From Dryas octopetala (Eukaryota > Streptophyta > Magnoliopsida > Rosales > Rosaceae), in NCBI GenBank assembly GCA_963921425.1, contig OY992839.1, positions 14,611,409 to 14,675,408 of the forward strand: DNA of 64,000 nucleotides. Reading direction: 5' to 3'. Of the stretch, positions 41,346-52,217 are shown piece after piece; positions within the stretch are counted from its first letter, which is position 1; each line of letters starts with the position of its first letter. Under the pieces are notes generated by a model, which worked only from the letters and a program-made list of their open reading frames with translations, did not search any database and was not told the DNA's origin. Position numbers and translations under genes: made by a program.

Positions 41346-43753
41346 ATATCTTTAACTTTCCCTGCATTCTCTTTCTTCCATTCTTCTCTGTCTTCAATTC
41401 TTCTGTGTCTTCCAATTCTGTTTATTTATGGAAATTTATTTGGTGTATTTTATTTTTAAGCTTTTAATTTTTTCAATTTCTAAGAATTTCCCACATCAAT
41501 TTTGGGTCTGAATGAGGTTATGGCTGTGTTTTGGGATGGCTGGGTCTGTGGCTTAGAGCATTTTTGTGTTTGATTTTGTGGTGGATTTGGGTTCCACTGA
41601 TTTTGTGGGTCCGATTTAGGTTTGAGGTCTGGACCTGACCCTTGAGGACCGGACCTCCAGTAAGGTTGGTGTTTGAAATGTACTTATAATGTGATCTCTT
41701 TGCAAGGATGAGGTGCAAATTTGTATGATATTTTTTGTATAGTATTCATGTATAAAGGTGAGAGCTTTTGATTGTGGGATGTGAACCTAATAATGGGTTC
41801 CCGTAAACAAACAAAGTCATCCTCTCAACATACTGGCATTTCGATCTCAGGAAAGTGCTTCAATTTCTCTAATTTTCTCATTCATTATGTTTTTATTTTT
41901 GTTTTTTGGAATTTATGACCCTCTAATTCGATAACCCATAATTTGTTTTGTAGTCATGCTTGACATGCTATAATTCTATCATTTCGAGACTTACTGAGCT
42001 TTGTGAGTGTGTTTAGTTTAGTAGGATGCCGATAAAACATGGTGCAAAATGTTTTTTCTTTTAGTTTAGATAAGTAATATTTTCCAATTCAGGTTTTCCT
42101 GTGGTATTTCAGTTAAAAAGTTTCTATATTGGAGATATGTGCACCAAAATATCTACCTTTGATGGCCATTCAACTTATATACTTGCACTTTCAAATGTTG
42201 CAGCACTTTCAAATCATCAAATGTTGCAGTTCCCCCTCTATCTCTCTCTGTCTCTCTGTCTCTCTGATAAATTTTGTAACTTTCATTTTTGTTAGAGTAT
42301 AGAACTTCACCTGTAAAATTATTTTGCCTTTTGTCTTTTGTGTGCATGATTTGTCAGCAAAGTGCCATTATTATCTGAGATTAGTTCTGCATAAATTAGA
42401 AAGAAAAAGAAAACAAATTATATGTCATCGCACTCTAACAGACAGTGGACACTTTAGGGTCGTATCCATATCAAATACTTTTTGCTGATTCCATACAAGC
42501 TTATTCCATCTAGTTAAATTTCTTAAAGCTGATCTGATCTGAAATGAGTCAAAGTTAATTAACAAATGCTACTTTCATCAAGATTTTGTCCTCATGTTCA
42601 TTGCAAGATTTGTTTTTGAGGGGTTGCATGCTGACATTTGTCTATAGCACTTGATATAAAGCTGGAGATCCTTATTTATGTTTTTTCTCTCATATCTTCT
42701 AGTTGTGGTTGTGGGGAATATTCAATAGACTAATACCCTTGGTGTTAGTTTCACTTTTTCCTTCTTTTTTTTAATTTTTAATTTTTAATTTTTTTATAAT
42801 TTATGCTTTAGGAAAATTGACTTTATGAATCTGATTGCTAAACTGTGCTGAAGATATTTTTGTTTGTATTTCAAGCTTTTATGGATCACTGAAGAGATAG
42901 ACATCCTGACCCTTTTTATCCTTTTTTTTCTATAATTACTTAGTAAGGAAGGGATCATGTATTTTTAATTCCTTCTGTAAACGAAAATATGTTTAACCAC
43001 AGTTTGTTATTAATATTAAGTTCATACTTTTTCTTATTTGTAGGAAGTTTCTGGTGCTCCAAAGTTGCTGAAATTTTCATGGACTATTTGTAAATAGGAG
43101 TGTTCTTGGCTCTCTTAGCCACTCTCTTCATTTCAAGGATTAGAATTAACTGCCAGGAGTCTTGGAGTTGCCATATCTTGAACAAGGATAGCTTGGGAAT
43201 TTTGTTGTTGATAAAGCAATGGTATAGTGACCATTCTTTTTGTATCATGCTTTTTGCGTTGTGTCAGGGAATTGTCCTTTCTCAATGTTGTGACTTTACC
43301 TTTTGATTTGTTAAGTCAATCTTGTGCTAGATGATTTCTCTCCATTGTCATTTGCTTATTTTTTTAAATTTAAATTAGATAACCGAATTGCCTATTGGGT
43401 ATTAATATTTTGAAAAGGAATAAAGAAAAGAGATGCAATGAATCTAGAATATCTATGAAAAGAATATAAACCTTGAGAGTGCTTTTAAAAATTATAAAAT
43501 AAGTTAATTATTACAATTTCTTTGGTTTGTATGATCATAAAGGAGACTGCTTCATGACGATTGCATAGGCTTTGAATGAAATGGTATGTGTTCTCCACTT
43601 CAGGATAGTCATATCATATAGGAATTGAAAGATTGCAGGAACATTACTTCTAAATTGATTAGGTATTTTTCCAAATCATATGCCACGCCTTATGCATTAT
43701 GGATGCTTTATTTGAGTAGTTACCACAACAAACTGCTAGAGAAATTTTTTTTG

Positions 43754-43799
<46 letters not shown>

Positions 43800-44055
43800 C
43801 CCCTCCCTCCCTCCCTCCCTCCCTCCCTCCCTCTCCTGCCTTTTAAATAATGACAAATTAAAAATAAATTTGATGGTTCCAAAGGAGGAAATTCTTGTTG
43901 TATGGGTGTTTTTATTATGTATTAACAAAGGTCGGCATTTTGTAGCTATCAGCAAAGGTTTTCTAAGAAATTTATTTGTTCAAATTAATTTTCCTATATG
44001 CATTAAACTATGCACTAATGTTGTATATGTCCTACTGTTCCAAAAATATTTGAGC
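41346..44055. other. CACTA interior, intron-like
   Basis: T-rich sequence with no recognisable protein. It includes simple repeats (CT/CCCT at 43760-43835) and several short frames that I cannot assign. Probably introns of the plus-strand gene. Confidence 0.45.
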
Positions 44056-46396
44056 AGGGAAACACTGTTGTTTGCTTGCTCTATGCTCCATGCTCGGATC
44101 TGCTCAATAATAAGGAAATCTGGCAAGAACATAGAGGAATTGAAAAAGGTAAGTTCAGCTGCATTATGTCACATTATTTCTGATCTACTTGGTTAGTCCT
44201 ACTGCACATTGTACATATATTAGGCCTATATATATACCCACATGCATGTGCTTACATGAGGTCAATTTGCTTATATTATTTATACATATGTATTCTTAAT
44301 ACTGTTGACCCAAAGCTTCTATCCCACTATATCTGTACATATGTATTCTGAATACTGCAATTGAATTGTATGCTTTCTTGTGCTATTTTGTAACTGTTGT
44401 GCACTCTTTTTCAGAAACCATTCACCAACTACCAAGAGTATATATTCAGTTGCATGTTTAATTTTTTGGTATTTTAAGTATGTATTCAATATATTTTTCA
44501 TTTGTTGGCAAATTTAGGAGGGTCAACAAATTACATATATTGAGAATTGGGGCAATATCTATAAGAGCAAATCTGGCAACTGGAGGGACGAGAAAGCCAA
44601 GGAAAAACATGTAAGGGATTAATTACACAAATCTGCTAGGCATATGACTAAATCCTTGTGTTTGGAGTAGTTTGTTTTTAATAATTATAGGGTCAGTTAA
44701 TGATTGCAGCTTAATTGAGAGTCTTTTATGATTACCAATCTGAATGAGTCTTAATCTTAATTGCAGCTTAAATTAATTCATGAAATGTCTCTTAATCTTA
44801 ATTATATGGAGTAATTTTTAATGAACTATAACAGACAGTAAGCATGCCACATAATTTACATAAACAATAGATTGGAGATTGGCCATTTTTATAGTTATCA
44901 TTATGGGAAAGGTTTCTTCAAAAAATGGGAAAGGAATATAAGAATCAAACGGTTAGAAATTCTTGATCATCATAGTCATCTTAGATGGAATGATAAGGGA
45001 TACATGCATTCATTAACTAACAGGCAATGCTTTGAACATCCTACAAATTTGGTGCACATTTGAAACGTTTGGTGAACTGGGTAGGCAATATACACATATA
45101 TATATACTGGAGTTGGTATAGGAGTTTAGCTAAAAAACTCACCTGCGTTTATGGGAACAGGGCTCCAGCAGCTATGGTCATTTTATAGGATGTGGTTTCG
45201 AAGCCTTTGGTCTTTTTCAGGAGACCACAATTCGTTTCTGTGCTTTGGCTTTGGGTTTTGCTTATCTGATTACTTGCAGCCCATTTTGCCACCAATAGAA
45301 GAACTCTGCAGCTAATTGTATATATATGTGATCTGAATTATGAGAGACAGCGAGAGACATGCAGAGAGCTAATTAAGTTAGGCTATGATGGGGTTGTACA
45401 TGAAAGAGCAATGAATAGCTGACCTCTGCTTTACTTGGGCATTCAGTTAGCCCCTAAATTGTTTTTCTTCTTTTCTAATATAGTTTGTTATACCTATTCA
45501 CATTGAACAATCAGTTGAGCTTGTCAGATGGTTACCAGAAGTGAAGAATTGCAAATTTACTTTTTGTGGTGTTTTGCAGTAATTAAAATACGTTGTGAAG
45601 AATTTTTGTAGTCTTTTTATGACCCTTTAGACTTGTTTCTTTGTTTGTGTTAAGGCAACTATCAAATATGTGTGTGTGTGTGTGTGTACTGCAGCAAAGA
45701 ATTTTCCTTTTCTTTTTTAGAGGGATTGCATTATGAGGAAAACAGTGTACAAATTGAGCATGTTGATATTGTTGGGTATGCTTTTGAATAGTTCTTCACA
45801 ACAATAATAAGGCCTTTTCTATTTAGTAATTACTGCTTCCAACCTTGAAATCCCTAATTTTTGGTCACTTGAATATTCAATGGTAACCTTGGGATTATTT
45901 AGATAAGGAACTAAATGGAAAATAGAGAAATTGTTTGTTTTGTTCTTTAGCTCAACTTTGGGATTTATTTCTTCTTGTATTGTAGGATAAGATGGTGGCA
46001 GAGTTGATTGAAAAGAAGAATGAGCTGGCTGAGAGTGCACCTGAGGGTACCCCACTTGAGGAAATCATTGTACCTATTGAAGATCAGTTGGAGATCTTGG
46101 GGAGAGGAGTTGGGGTTGCTAAAGGTACGACTATTCGAGGTGTGGGATATGGTCCTCGCCGAGAAACTACTTCTCACATGCATACCACATCAATTGCTTT
46201 AGCTGCTGCAAGAGATGAGAAAATTGAGGAGCTTACAGGAAAGGTGGAGGAGCTTACCTCTTATATTATGCAGATGAAAGATGAGCTTGCTGCCATTCGA
46301 GGTTCCCAACAAAACAATTCTCATGGTGTTTTTGGTAATGATGTTGGTGAAAATGATGACACCTTTGATGATCTTGAGTATATTAGGTCTACTTAG
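44056..46396 (+). CDS. CACTA-associated Transposase_24-like protein, C-terminal exons
   Basis: Three exons can be joined by frame and splice sites. They are about 44056-44149 (ends NIEELKK before GTAAGT), 44518-44610 (preceded by AG, encodes ENWGNIYKSKSGNW...EKAKEKH, ends at GTAAGG) and 45986-46396 (preceded by TTGTAG, starts DKMVAELIEKKNELAESAPEG, stop TAG). The joints at 44610/45986 are phase 0, and the protein matches the plant Ptta/En/Spm Transposase_24 family. In that family a 'gsw..eeAkekyekm' motif precedes an 'E-G-T-P' segment and a C-terminal coiled coil (EKIEELTGKVEELTSYI). The N-terminal part is not identified. The family's role in transposition is poorly defined. Confidence 0.65.
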
Positions 46397-47340
46397 GCTG
46401 TTACACTTTTACTTGTGGATATGGTATGTGTTTTGGGTATTTTGATATTGTGGTCTTTTGGCTTCATGCAGACCATTTGGTAATCATTAATTAAGTTAGA
46501 TGTGCAGTAGAAGTGCATTAGGTATGTGCCAAATCAGATCTACATGCATTAGGTAAAATGCTAGCTTTCAATGTTTTTGAACTGTTTATAAACTTTGCTC
46601 CTTTTGAAGTGTAATTAGATACTTCGATCCTAGATGAAGTGTTCAGATATTTAGGTCCCTTTGGCATGTATATATTCATAGGCTTTGGTCCTTTTGAAGT
46701 GTTGGAACACTTGTGTATGTGTAGGTTGTATGTTACATTTAAACTAAAATTATCTTTATCTTTATTTTAGTATTTGTTTCATATTAATATTTACATAAAT
46801 TTCATTTATATTTTATAATATGATTTAAAATTTCTATTAATTTATAAATGAAAATATAATAAAATGAATCAAAAAAATAAAGAATATGAATTAAATACAA
46901 AAAATTGGCGACAAAATTAGCTTTCCTCGTCTTTGACAAATTCATCATTTTGCGACAAAATGAACATAATTGGCATCAAAATTTTGCGACGAAATGAATA
47001 TAATTGGCGACGACACTTGCTGCCAAACATGTGTAGTTCGCGCCATATCCAGGAAAATTGGCGACGAAATTTTTACAATAGGCGACCAATTTTGGCGCCA
47101 AAATTTAAATCTCGCACACTTTTTATTGGCATATTGGCGACGAAATAATGCTATTCGGCGACGAAATATAAGTTCGTCTCAGAAAGTAATCCACGACGAA
47201 ATCCTTTTTTCTTGGCCAATTATCAAGGGCGACGCCCTATAGGCGACGAAACGGGCGACGAAATATTTCGGTCGCCAAACGTTTTTTGCGACGAAACAGC
47301 AGTTTTTAACGACGAAATCGGTTTGTCGCTAAATGTGATG
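46397..47340. other. CACTA 3' flank and subterminal repeats
   Basis: 46397-46740 is a T-rich 3' UTR-like stretch with three related 'ggtccttttgaagtgt' phrases (near 46600-46710). 46900-47340 is dense in 'ggcgacgaaat' and its complement. Frames here are repeat artefacts. Confidence 0.6.
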
Positions 47341-47612
47341 TTTCTTGTAGTGTGAATTCACAAACTTTTTCATGTTACTCACTTTAGTCTACTTCGTCAA
47401 ATTAATTATTTCCAAATTTTTGTACGTGAAAAGTATATGACCAAATTCACTTAAATTTTTCAGGTCCATCTGCTTGTCACGTTCAAATTAATGACAAAAA
47501 TTGAAAAAAAAAAAATTTGTGGAGCTAATTGAAGTGAGTAACGTGGAAAAATTTGTGAACTCAAGAATCTTAAAAGTAGAGTTCGCTGACTCAAGTGAAA
47601 CTTTAAGTGATT

Positions 47613-48584
47613 TTATTTATCGTACTTAAATTTTGACCTGAATTGTAATTTAATACATAGACAAATCTTAATTAATTTAGTCCAATTGAGTATCCAAATT
47701 TTTATTTTATATCTAATAAGTTATTAGTCCAATATTTAACAACCAAATCAACAAAAGTGTCATGTCCGTGGCAAATATGTTCTTCACGGTATTAATTTAA
47801 GGTGCACAATTGGTACCTTTGGAAAAACTATAATGTATAATCAATAAATGTACAGTCATATGGTGTAATCAGTTCATGTGTTATAATATGATAAGTGAAC
47901 GACAAATTTATACTCCTAGAGTTTTATAGGGTACAATATTAATAACGATGAGTTTAACATGTATTTATACCACGTGGTAGTATATTAGTTATACTAAATA
48001 TATAATGTCTCGTGTCTTTTGGGGACGTGGCACTTTTGTTAACCAAACATAAATTAATTGATTTAAGAACTTAATTAATCGACCCAAATAAAAGTTTGGG
48101 TATTCATTTAAATCAAATAAAAATTTGGGTACTAAGTTGGGATATAGTCAAAATTTGAGTACCAACATTGCAAACCAAAAAAAAAAAAAAAAAACCTAGA
48201 AAGAAAAAAGAAAAAGGAGGGAGAGATAGAGAAAGAACATAAAAGGCCATAGTGCGATCAAAACTATGACATGCAATACACCAAGCAGCTGCCACCTAGT
48301 AGAGATTCATCTGTACTGACATATGCCTTAACCTGAGTTGCAGAGTCAAACCCATGAACTCTCCCAGCTCTTTAATTCCAAGAACTAATTCCCGTTGACA
48401 AATTTATATCCCATTTGATACAACCTTATCCCTAGCTAGTTCGTACCCCTCATCTCCAACTCTAAGATTATATTCTCATAGCCAATCAATTAATTCCGTT
48501 ATCCTTGGGAATTTAATTATGTATATGGTGGGGACAGATTGTTTTGTGCTTGGCCCTAACGACCGAACCTGCACTACTCCTGCC
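47613..48584. other. Unit 2 spacer leading to MIR169-like promoter
   Basis: AT-rich. 48230-48584 is strongly conserved in the three units and ends in the TATA box at 48585. No coding similarity. Confidence 0.5.
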
Positions 48585-48590
48585 TATAAA
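48585..48590 (+). promoter_or_regulatory. TATA box of MIR169-like gene, copy 2
   Basis: TATAAA in 'ctgcctataaatttgtcaat', about 90 bp before the foldback. The same box precedes the hairpin in copy 3 and an empty site in copy 1. Confidence 0.55.
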
Positions 48591-48677
48591 TTTGTCAATA
48601 AGCTGCACATTGATATGCAATTAAGTTGTAGTGATTCGAATGAAATTGGTTGATACACAAGGATTGATATGCATGTA

Positions 48678-48835
48678 GTTGGTCTAGTCTTTCATGGAGA
48701 GTTAGAGAGTAGATATGAGCCAGGAACAAGTTGCCGGCAGCGCACGCAGCCAGTATATGTGCAAAGCAATGTCGGCAAACTAGTTCCTGGCTCTGTTTGC
48801 TCTCTTTCTTGTCATGGAAGACGCCGGAAACCAAC
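48678..48835 (+). ncRNA. MIR169-like: MIR169-like microRNA precursor, copy 2
   Basis: A ~158-nt foldback. The 5' arm 48716-48738 (TGAGCCAGGAAC...TTGCCGGC) pairs with the 3' arm 48773-48793 (CGGCAAACTAGTTCCTGGCTC) with one small bulge, one mismatch and a G-U pair. The lower stem extends through 'agagagt' and 'tctttcatgg' to 'gttggt'/'accaac'. The 5'-arm sequence resembles miR169 variants (TGAGCCA-[AG]GGA...TTGCCGG): it starts and ends like the family but differs by one inserted base and about three substitutions in the middle. In plants, miR169 is cut from the 5' arm and targets NF-YA mRNAs. A TATA box lies ~90 bp upstream. Whether it is processed or still recognises NF-YA cannot be told from sequence. 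Confidence 0.6.
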
Positions 48836-48904
48836 GTCATAGATTGCCATGCATGCAATCTATGATTTTTGGAGAGGAGAACGTGATGATTTTTTATTTT
48901 TTAA

Positions 48905-49095
48905 GCAACCATCTTAAGCAACCATATATGTTCATTTGAAATTGATAGCAGTTGTTATGGTCCAGCATTGAGGAACTTAAAAACTCTTTTCTATAGCTCA
49001 TTCTCAACTTCGAGGTCTACTTCTTCAAATAAGTTTATTGCAGCCGACGTTGCATTTGGTAGCTTCAGCCCCATTTGATGCAACACATAATTGAT
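48905..49095 (-). pseudogene. UGT78-type middle fragment, copy 2 (shorter)
   Basis: Same minus-strand UGT piece as 11270-11460: LHQMGLKLPNAT and NSFEEVD-type sequence with the same internal stop. The downstream part coding for WLDKHEPSSVAYISFG is missing. In its place is the MIR169-like locus and about 70 bp of spacer ending 'tttttaagcaaccatc'. Confidence 0.7.
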
Positions 49096-49481
49096 TCGAA
49101 TAATTAAATTTCCAAACACGTACTACTCCATCAGTTATGTCAGATTTATAGAATGATGCAATCATGGAAATCCATGAAGAAAATCAAGGGTTTAGTCGAT
49201 CCTCTCATCCTTTAGAAAAAAAAAAAATAGAACGTAAATAATTAATGTTATTTCTTATAGGATAAGTAAGCACAGTGTAGCAATATTTCAACTTATGCTC
49301 TAAATTATTAAAAAAAATTAATCGTGCAAAATAATCATGAAGATATATATATATATATATACAAATAAATTTACTTTGAATTAATTAAGTTACTAATTTT
49401 GCCAAAGATGGGCTTTTCTTTGCAGTGCATTAATCCTATTTGACACATGAGTTTTTAAGACTAATTGCATGTACGTACCGC

Positions 49482-50784
49482 CAAGGAATGAAATTTCGAC
49501 ATTTTCGGCGAAATTTCGCTGAAAATTTCTTTTTTTGGGTCACCAAAATTTTATCACATACCCAATTATTTTCGGTAATTGTTTCGGCGAAATTTCGGTT
49601 GGGTTTGGGGGAAAAGGGGCTGGGTTTGGGGAGAGAGGGGCGAGGAGGGGCTGGGTGAGGGGGGGTGTGTCGGGGATGGGCTGAGTTGGGGGGAGAGAGG
49701 CAGGGGGGCTTGTGCTTGGTGGGGAAGAAGAAGAGGGAGAGTCATGGGCAAGGAGGAAAAAAAAGGAAGAGAGAAAGAAGACTGTGAAGAAGAAGAGAAA
49801 GAAAGAGAGTCACGGGTAGGAGGAAGAGGAAGGAAAAAAAAAAAAGACATGCGAATAAACTGTCATGCCTAGGTAGAGGAGATAGGATTTGATCTAGGTT
49901 ACGATTTATTGACAGGAAATGACAAAAAGCAACAAGATCCTATCAACAATTTTAACTAAAATGGAATTCAATTCCCACCACTGATGATCAAGCAAATGAA
50001 TGACCATCATGGCATCATCAACGTATATTGCTTACAAAGTTACAAGTTAACTTAAAAGTAAAAGGAAGGAAAGAAACAAAAAAGAAAAGAAAAGGAAGGA
50101 ATGAAAAATTTAAAAAAAAAAGAAAAGGAAGGAAAGAAAAAAAGAAATAAAAAGAAATAAAAAAAGAGAAAAAAAAAGAAAGAAAAAACTTTTGGGTTGA
50201 TTGGGGTTTGAGGCTTTTGGGTAATTAGAAAGAAAAAAAATGGTTTAGGGTTTCGTATAGTTGTTTTTAAACCCTAAACTCTAATACACTTTTATATAAA
50301 AAATAATTAAAAATACCCGAAAGGGCCTAAATCATAATATTTTATATCATATGGTCCATATTTTAAAGAATATACAGTATATAGGGTTTTAATGCATAGA
50401 TTATAGAGTATAAAGAGTATTAGGGTATATAGAGTACGTATCTAAGGTTTAGTATTAGGGTTAGTGTATGGATTATATAGTATAAAGAATATATTGATTT
50501 CATTTATTCATTATATTAATTTTGTTTAACAGTATTTGTCTCCAATGCGTATTATATTCATCTTATATCACATGAAATATATCTATTATATAATTTGGTT
50601 TCTTTAATGTTTTTTATTAATATAGTAGATAATATGTTAAATAAACATATGGTCAAGTTTCATTCAAAATTTCCGTCGTTTTTGTCTAATTTTGTCGAAA
50701 TCGAAATTTTAATCAAAATTTCTACGAAAATTTCCGTCGAAATTTTCATCGAAAATTTACTCGAAACCGAAATTTTACTCCTTG
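49482..50784. mobile_element. hAT-like non-autonomous transposon
   Basis: 1303 bp. Terminal inverted repeats CAAGGAATGAAATTTCGA and CAAGGAGTAAAATTTCGG (from the right end) match at 15 of 18 bases. A perfect 8-bp target duplication CGTACCGC flanks it (49474-49481, 50785-50792), and copy 1 shows the empty site. The 8-bp duplication fits the hAT superfamily. Ends are rich in 'cgaaatttc'-type words in both orientations. The centre has a G-rich strand (49604-49720) and A/G-rich tracts (50050-50190). No transposase. Confidence 0.8.
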
Positions 50785-50792
50785 CGTACCGC

Positions 50793-51928
50793 TATCCCCC
50801 ATTGTACCCAAAAAAAAAACCTTTTACCATTAATTAGGTCCCAATTTTTCTCTTACCATTTCAGTTAATCATCTTCTACCCAATATCAGTCTTAGTGTCT
50901 TTCATAGCTCTTTTGCAACTTTTCAGGTGATGTATATTAATTTTATCTAATCCTATGTTATTGGAATGTTAAAAGGAGTACATAATAAAATTACGTTCGA
51001 TCGATGTTAATTTAATTATATATGTTCTTCTAGTATGTGCATTTAATGGAATGTTGCCACTCTAATATACATATAATATATATATGTAGGAGAAAGAAAG
51101 TTTAACTAGTTGATGACAACAATGTAATTGATAAAAATCAGCGACGTTAATTTCCGTTCCACAGGTTTGGAAAAATGGTTTGTTGTAAAGCCTTAAAATT
51201 AATTAAGTTACAACTGAAAGTTCATTTAACCAGCTCGAACTCATTAGCAATTAACCAATAATTATTAGCATTTAAAAAAAATTTATTGTATGTGACTGTA
51301 ACATTATGTGGCAAACTTATTTGATGTATAATTCACTTCATTATAACACATGTACAATTTTTAAAATAATTTGGAAAGCTGTTACCACACAAAGTCAGCA
51401 AATTTTTTTTTAATTAAATAAAAATCCATCAAAATTTGAAAGGGCTCTCACAATTAAGAATATTAAGAATATAAATTCTCACAATTTATATGCACTTTGC
51501 CACTTTCGACTTGTGATGGCATTTTTACCAACAAAGAAAAAGAAAAAAATATGATGGTGAAGAACTAATTATTGGTGTTTTTATTGGTCCATCAAAAAAA
51601 TTATTGGTCAATTGCTGGAAGTCTGGAACTGGAGCTAGTTAAATACGTACACTTTCGATCAGTTTTAGCTCTTATGGCTTAATTCATAATCATCCATTTT
51701 CCAAACCTTCAAAAACGGAAACCTCAATTTTCTCATTTACATTGTTGTCATCAACTAATGAATTTACTTTCTTTCTCCCACATATGTATATTACAGTCAA
51801 AACATTTCATTGCATGCACATTAAAGAGAAGAACATAAATTAACATCAAACATATATTATTAGGGCAGCAATGTTATCATACTTGAAGAACATCCAAAAT
51901 ATATTATTAGGTACTCAATTAATTAACC
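50793..51928. other. Unit 2 spacer before UGT stub
   Basis: AT-rich and homologous to 11855-12990 of copy 1. It lacks a ~50-bp piece present in copy 1 near 12530-12590 and has an extra ~50 bp near 51605-51660. No gene. Confidence 0.5.
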
Positions 51929-52217
51929 ATGCCAATATTGAACCACAAAGCGTGCACACATATTGCCATCTTAGCCTTTCCATTCGCCTCCCATCCGGGC
52001 TCGCTTCTTCGCTTTGTTCGTATGATTTCGGCTGTGACGTCCCCGAACATTGTATTCTCATTCCTCAACCTTGCTAGTTCCAATAGCTCCCTCTTCTTGG
52101 AGTCCAATATTAGGGGATTCGATAGTATAACGCCTTACAATATATGGGATGGCTTGCCAGAGGGGTACGTGTTCTCTGGCAATCCATTGGAACCAATTGA
52201 GATTTTTCTTAAGGCAG
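51929..52217 (+). pseudogene. UGT78-type glycosyltransferase, N-terminal stub (copy 2)
   Basis: The best preserved host coding piece in the window: ATG at 51929, then MPILNHKACTHIAILAFPF, SPNIVFSFLNLASSNSSLF and WDGLPEGYVFSGNPLEPIEI, in one frame without stops. This is the N-terminal ~97 residues of a flavonoid/anthocyanidin 3-O-glucosyltransferase-like protein, including the catalytic His region. At 52217 the frame runs out of UGT sequence into HMA intron of unit 3, adding about 14 unrelated residues before a stop at 52259-52261. Unlike copy 1, it has no frameshift. Without the rest of the acceptor domain and the PSPG sugar-donor domain it cannot be an enzyme. Confidence 0.85.

Larger units (their letters stand above)
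40332..47352 (+). mobile_element. CACTA (En/Spm) DNA transposon
   Basis: 7021 bp with perfect 12-bp terminal inverted repeats CACTACAAGAAA/TTTCTTGTAGTG and a 3-bp target duplication TGA (40329-40331, 47353-47355), confirmed by the empty site in copy 3. The ends (to about 40640, and from about 46900) are packed with subterminal words of the 'ggcgacgaaat'/'atttcgtcgcc' type in both directions, as transposase-binding regions of this superfamily are. Inside is a spliced gene-like region with a CT-rich 5' leader near 41000-41300 and a Transposase_24-like C-terminal part at 44518-46396. No TNPD-like main transposase is seen, so it is probably non-autonomous. Confidence 0.9.
40283..47612. mobile_element. 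Foldback MITE M2, copy 2, split by the CACTA element
   Basis: The left arm (about 40283-40331) and right remainder (47356-47612) correspond to M2 in copies 1 and 3. The CACTA element at 40332-47352 landed within the left arm at the sequence 'ttattcttga', so M2 was already present when CACTA inserted. Confidence 0.65.
13283..52217 (+). repeat. Tandem chimeric unit, copy 2 (expanded by insertions)
   Basis: Same order as copy 1 but 38.9 kb long, because five elements totalling about 30 kb have inserted: copia A, a Tat gypsy element, copia B, a CACTA element and an hAT-like element. Removing them leaves about 8.9 kb. It shares with copy 3 the loss of the GDGVNDAP exon and the presence of the MIR169-like hairpin. 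Its HMA tail region and subtilase scrap match copy 1 better. Confidence 0.92.

Noticed and set aside
43625-43955. Open frames over the CT/CCCT repeat on both strands
   Set aside because: Simple-repeat translations with no family resemblance.
48595-48858. 87-codon minus-strand open frame
   Set aside because: It runs through the MIR169-like foldback; its composition reflects the inverted repeat and it has no family resemblance.
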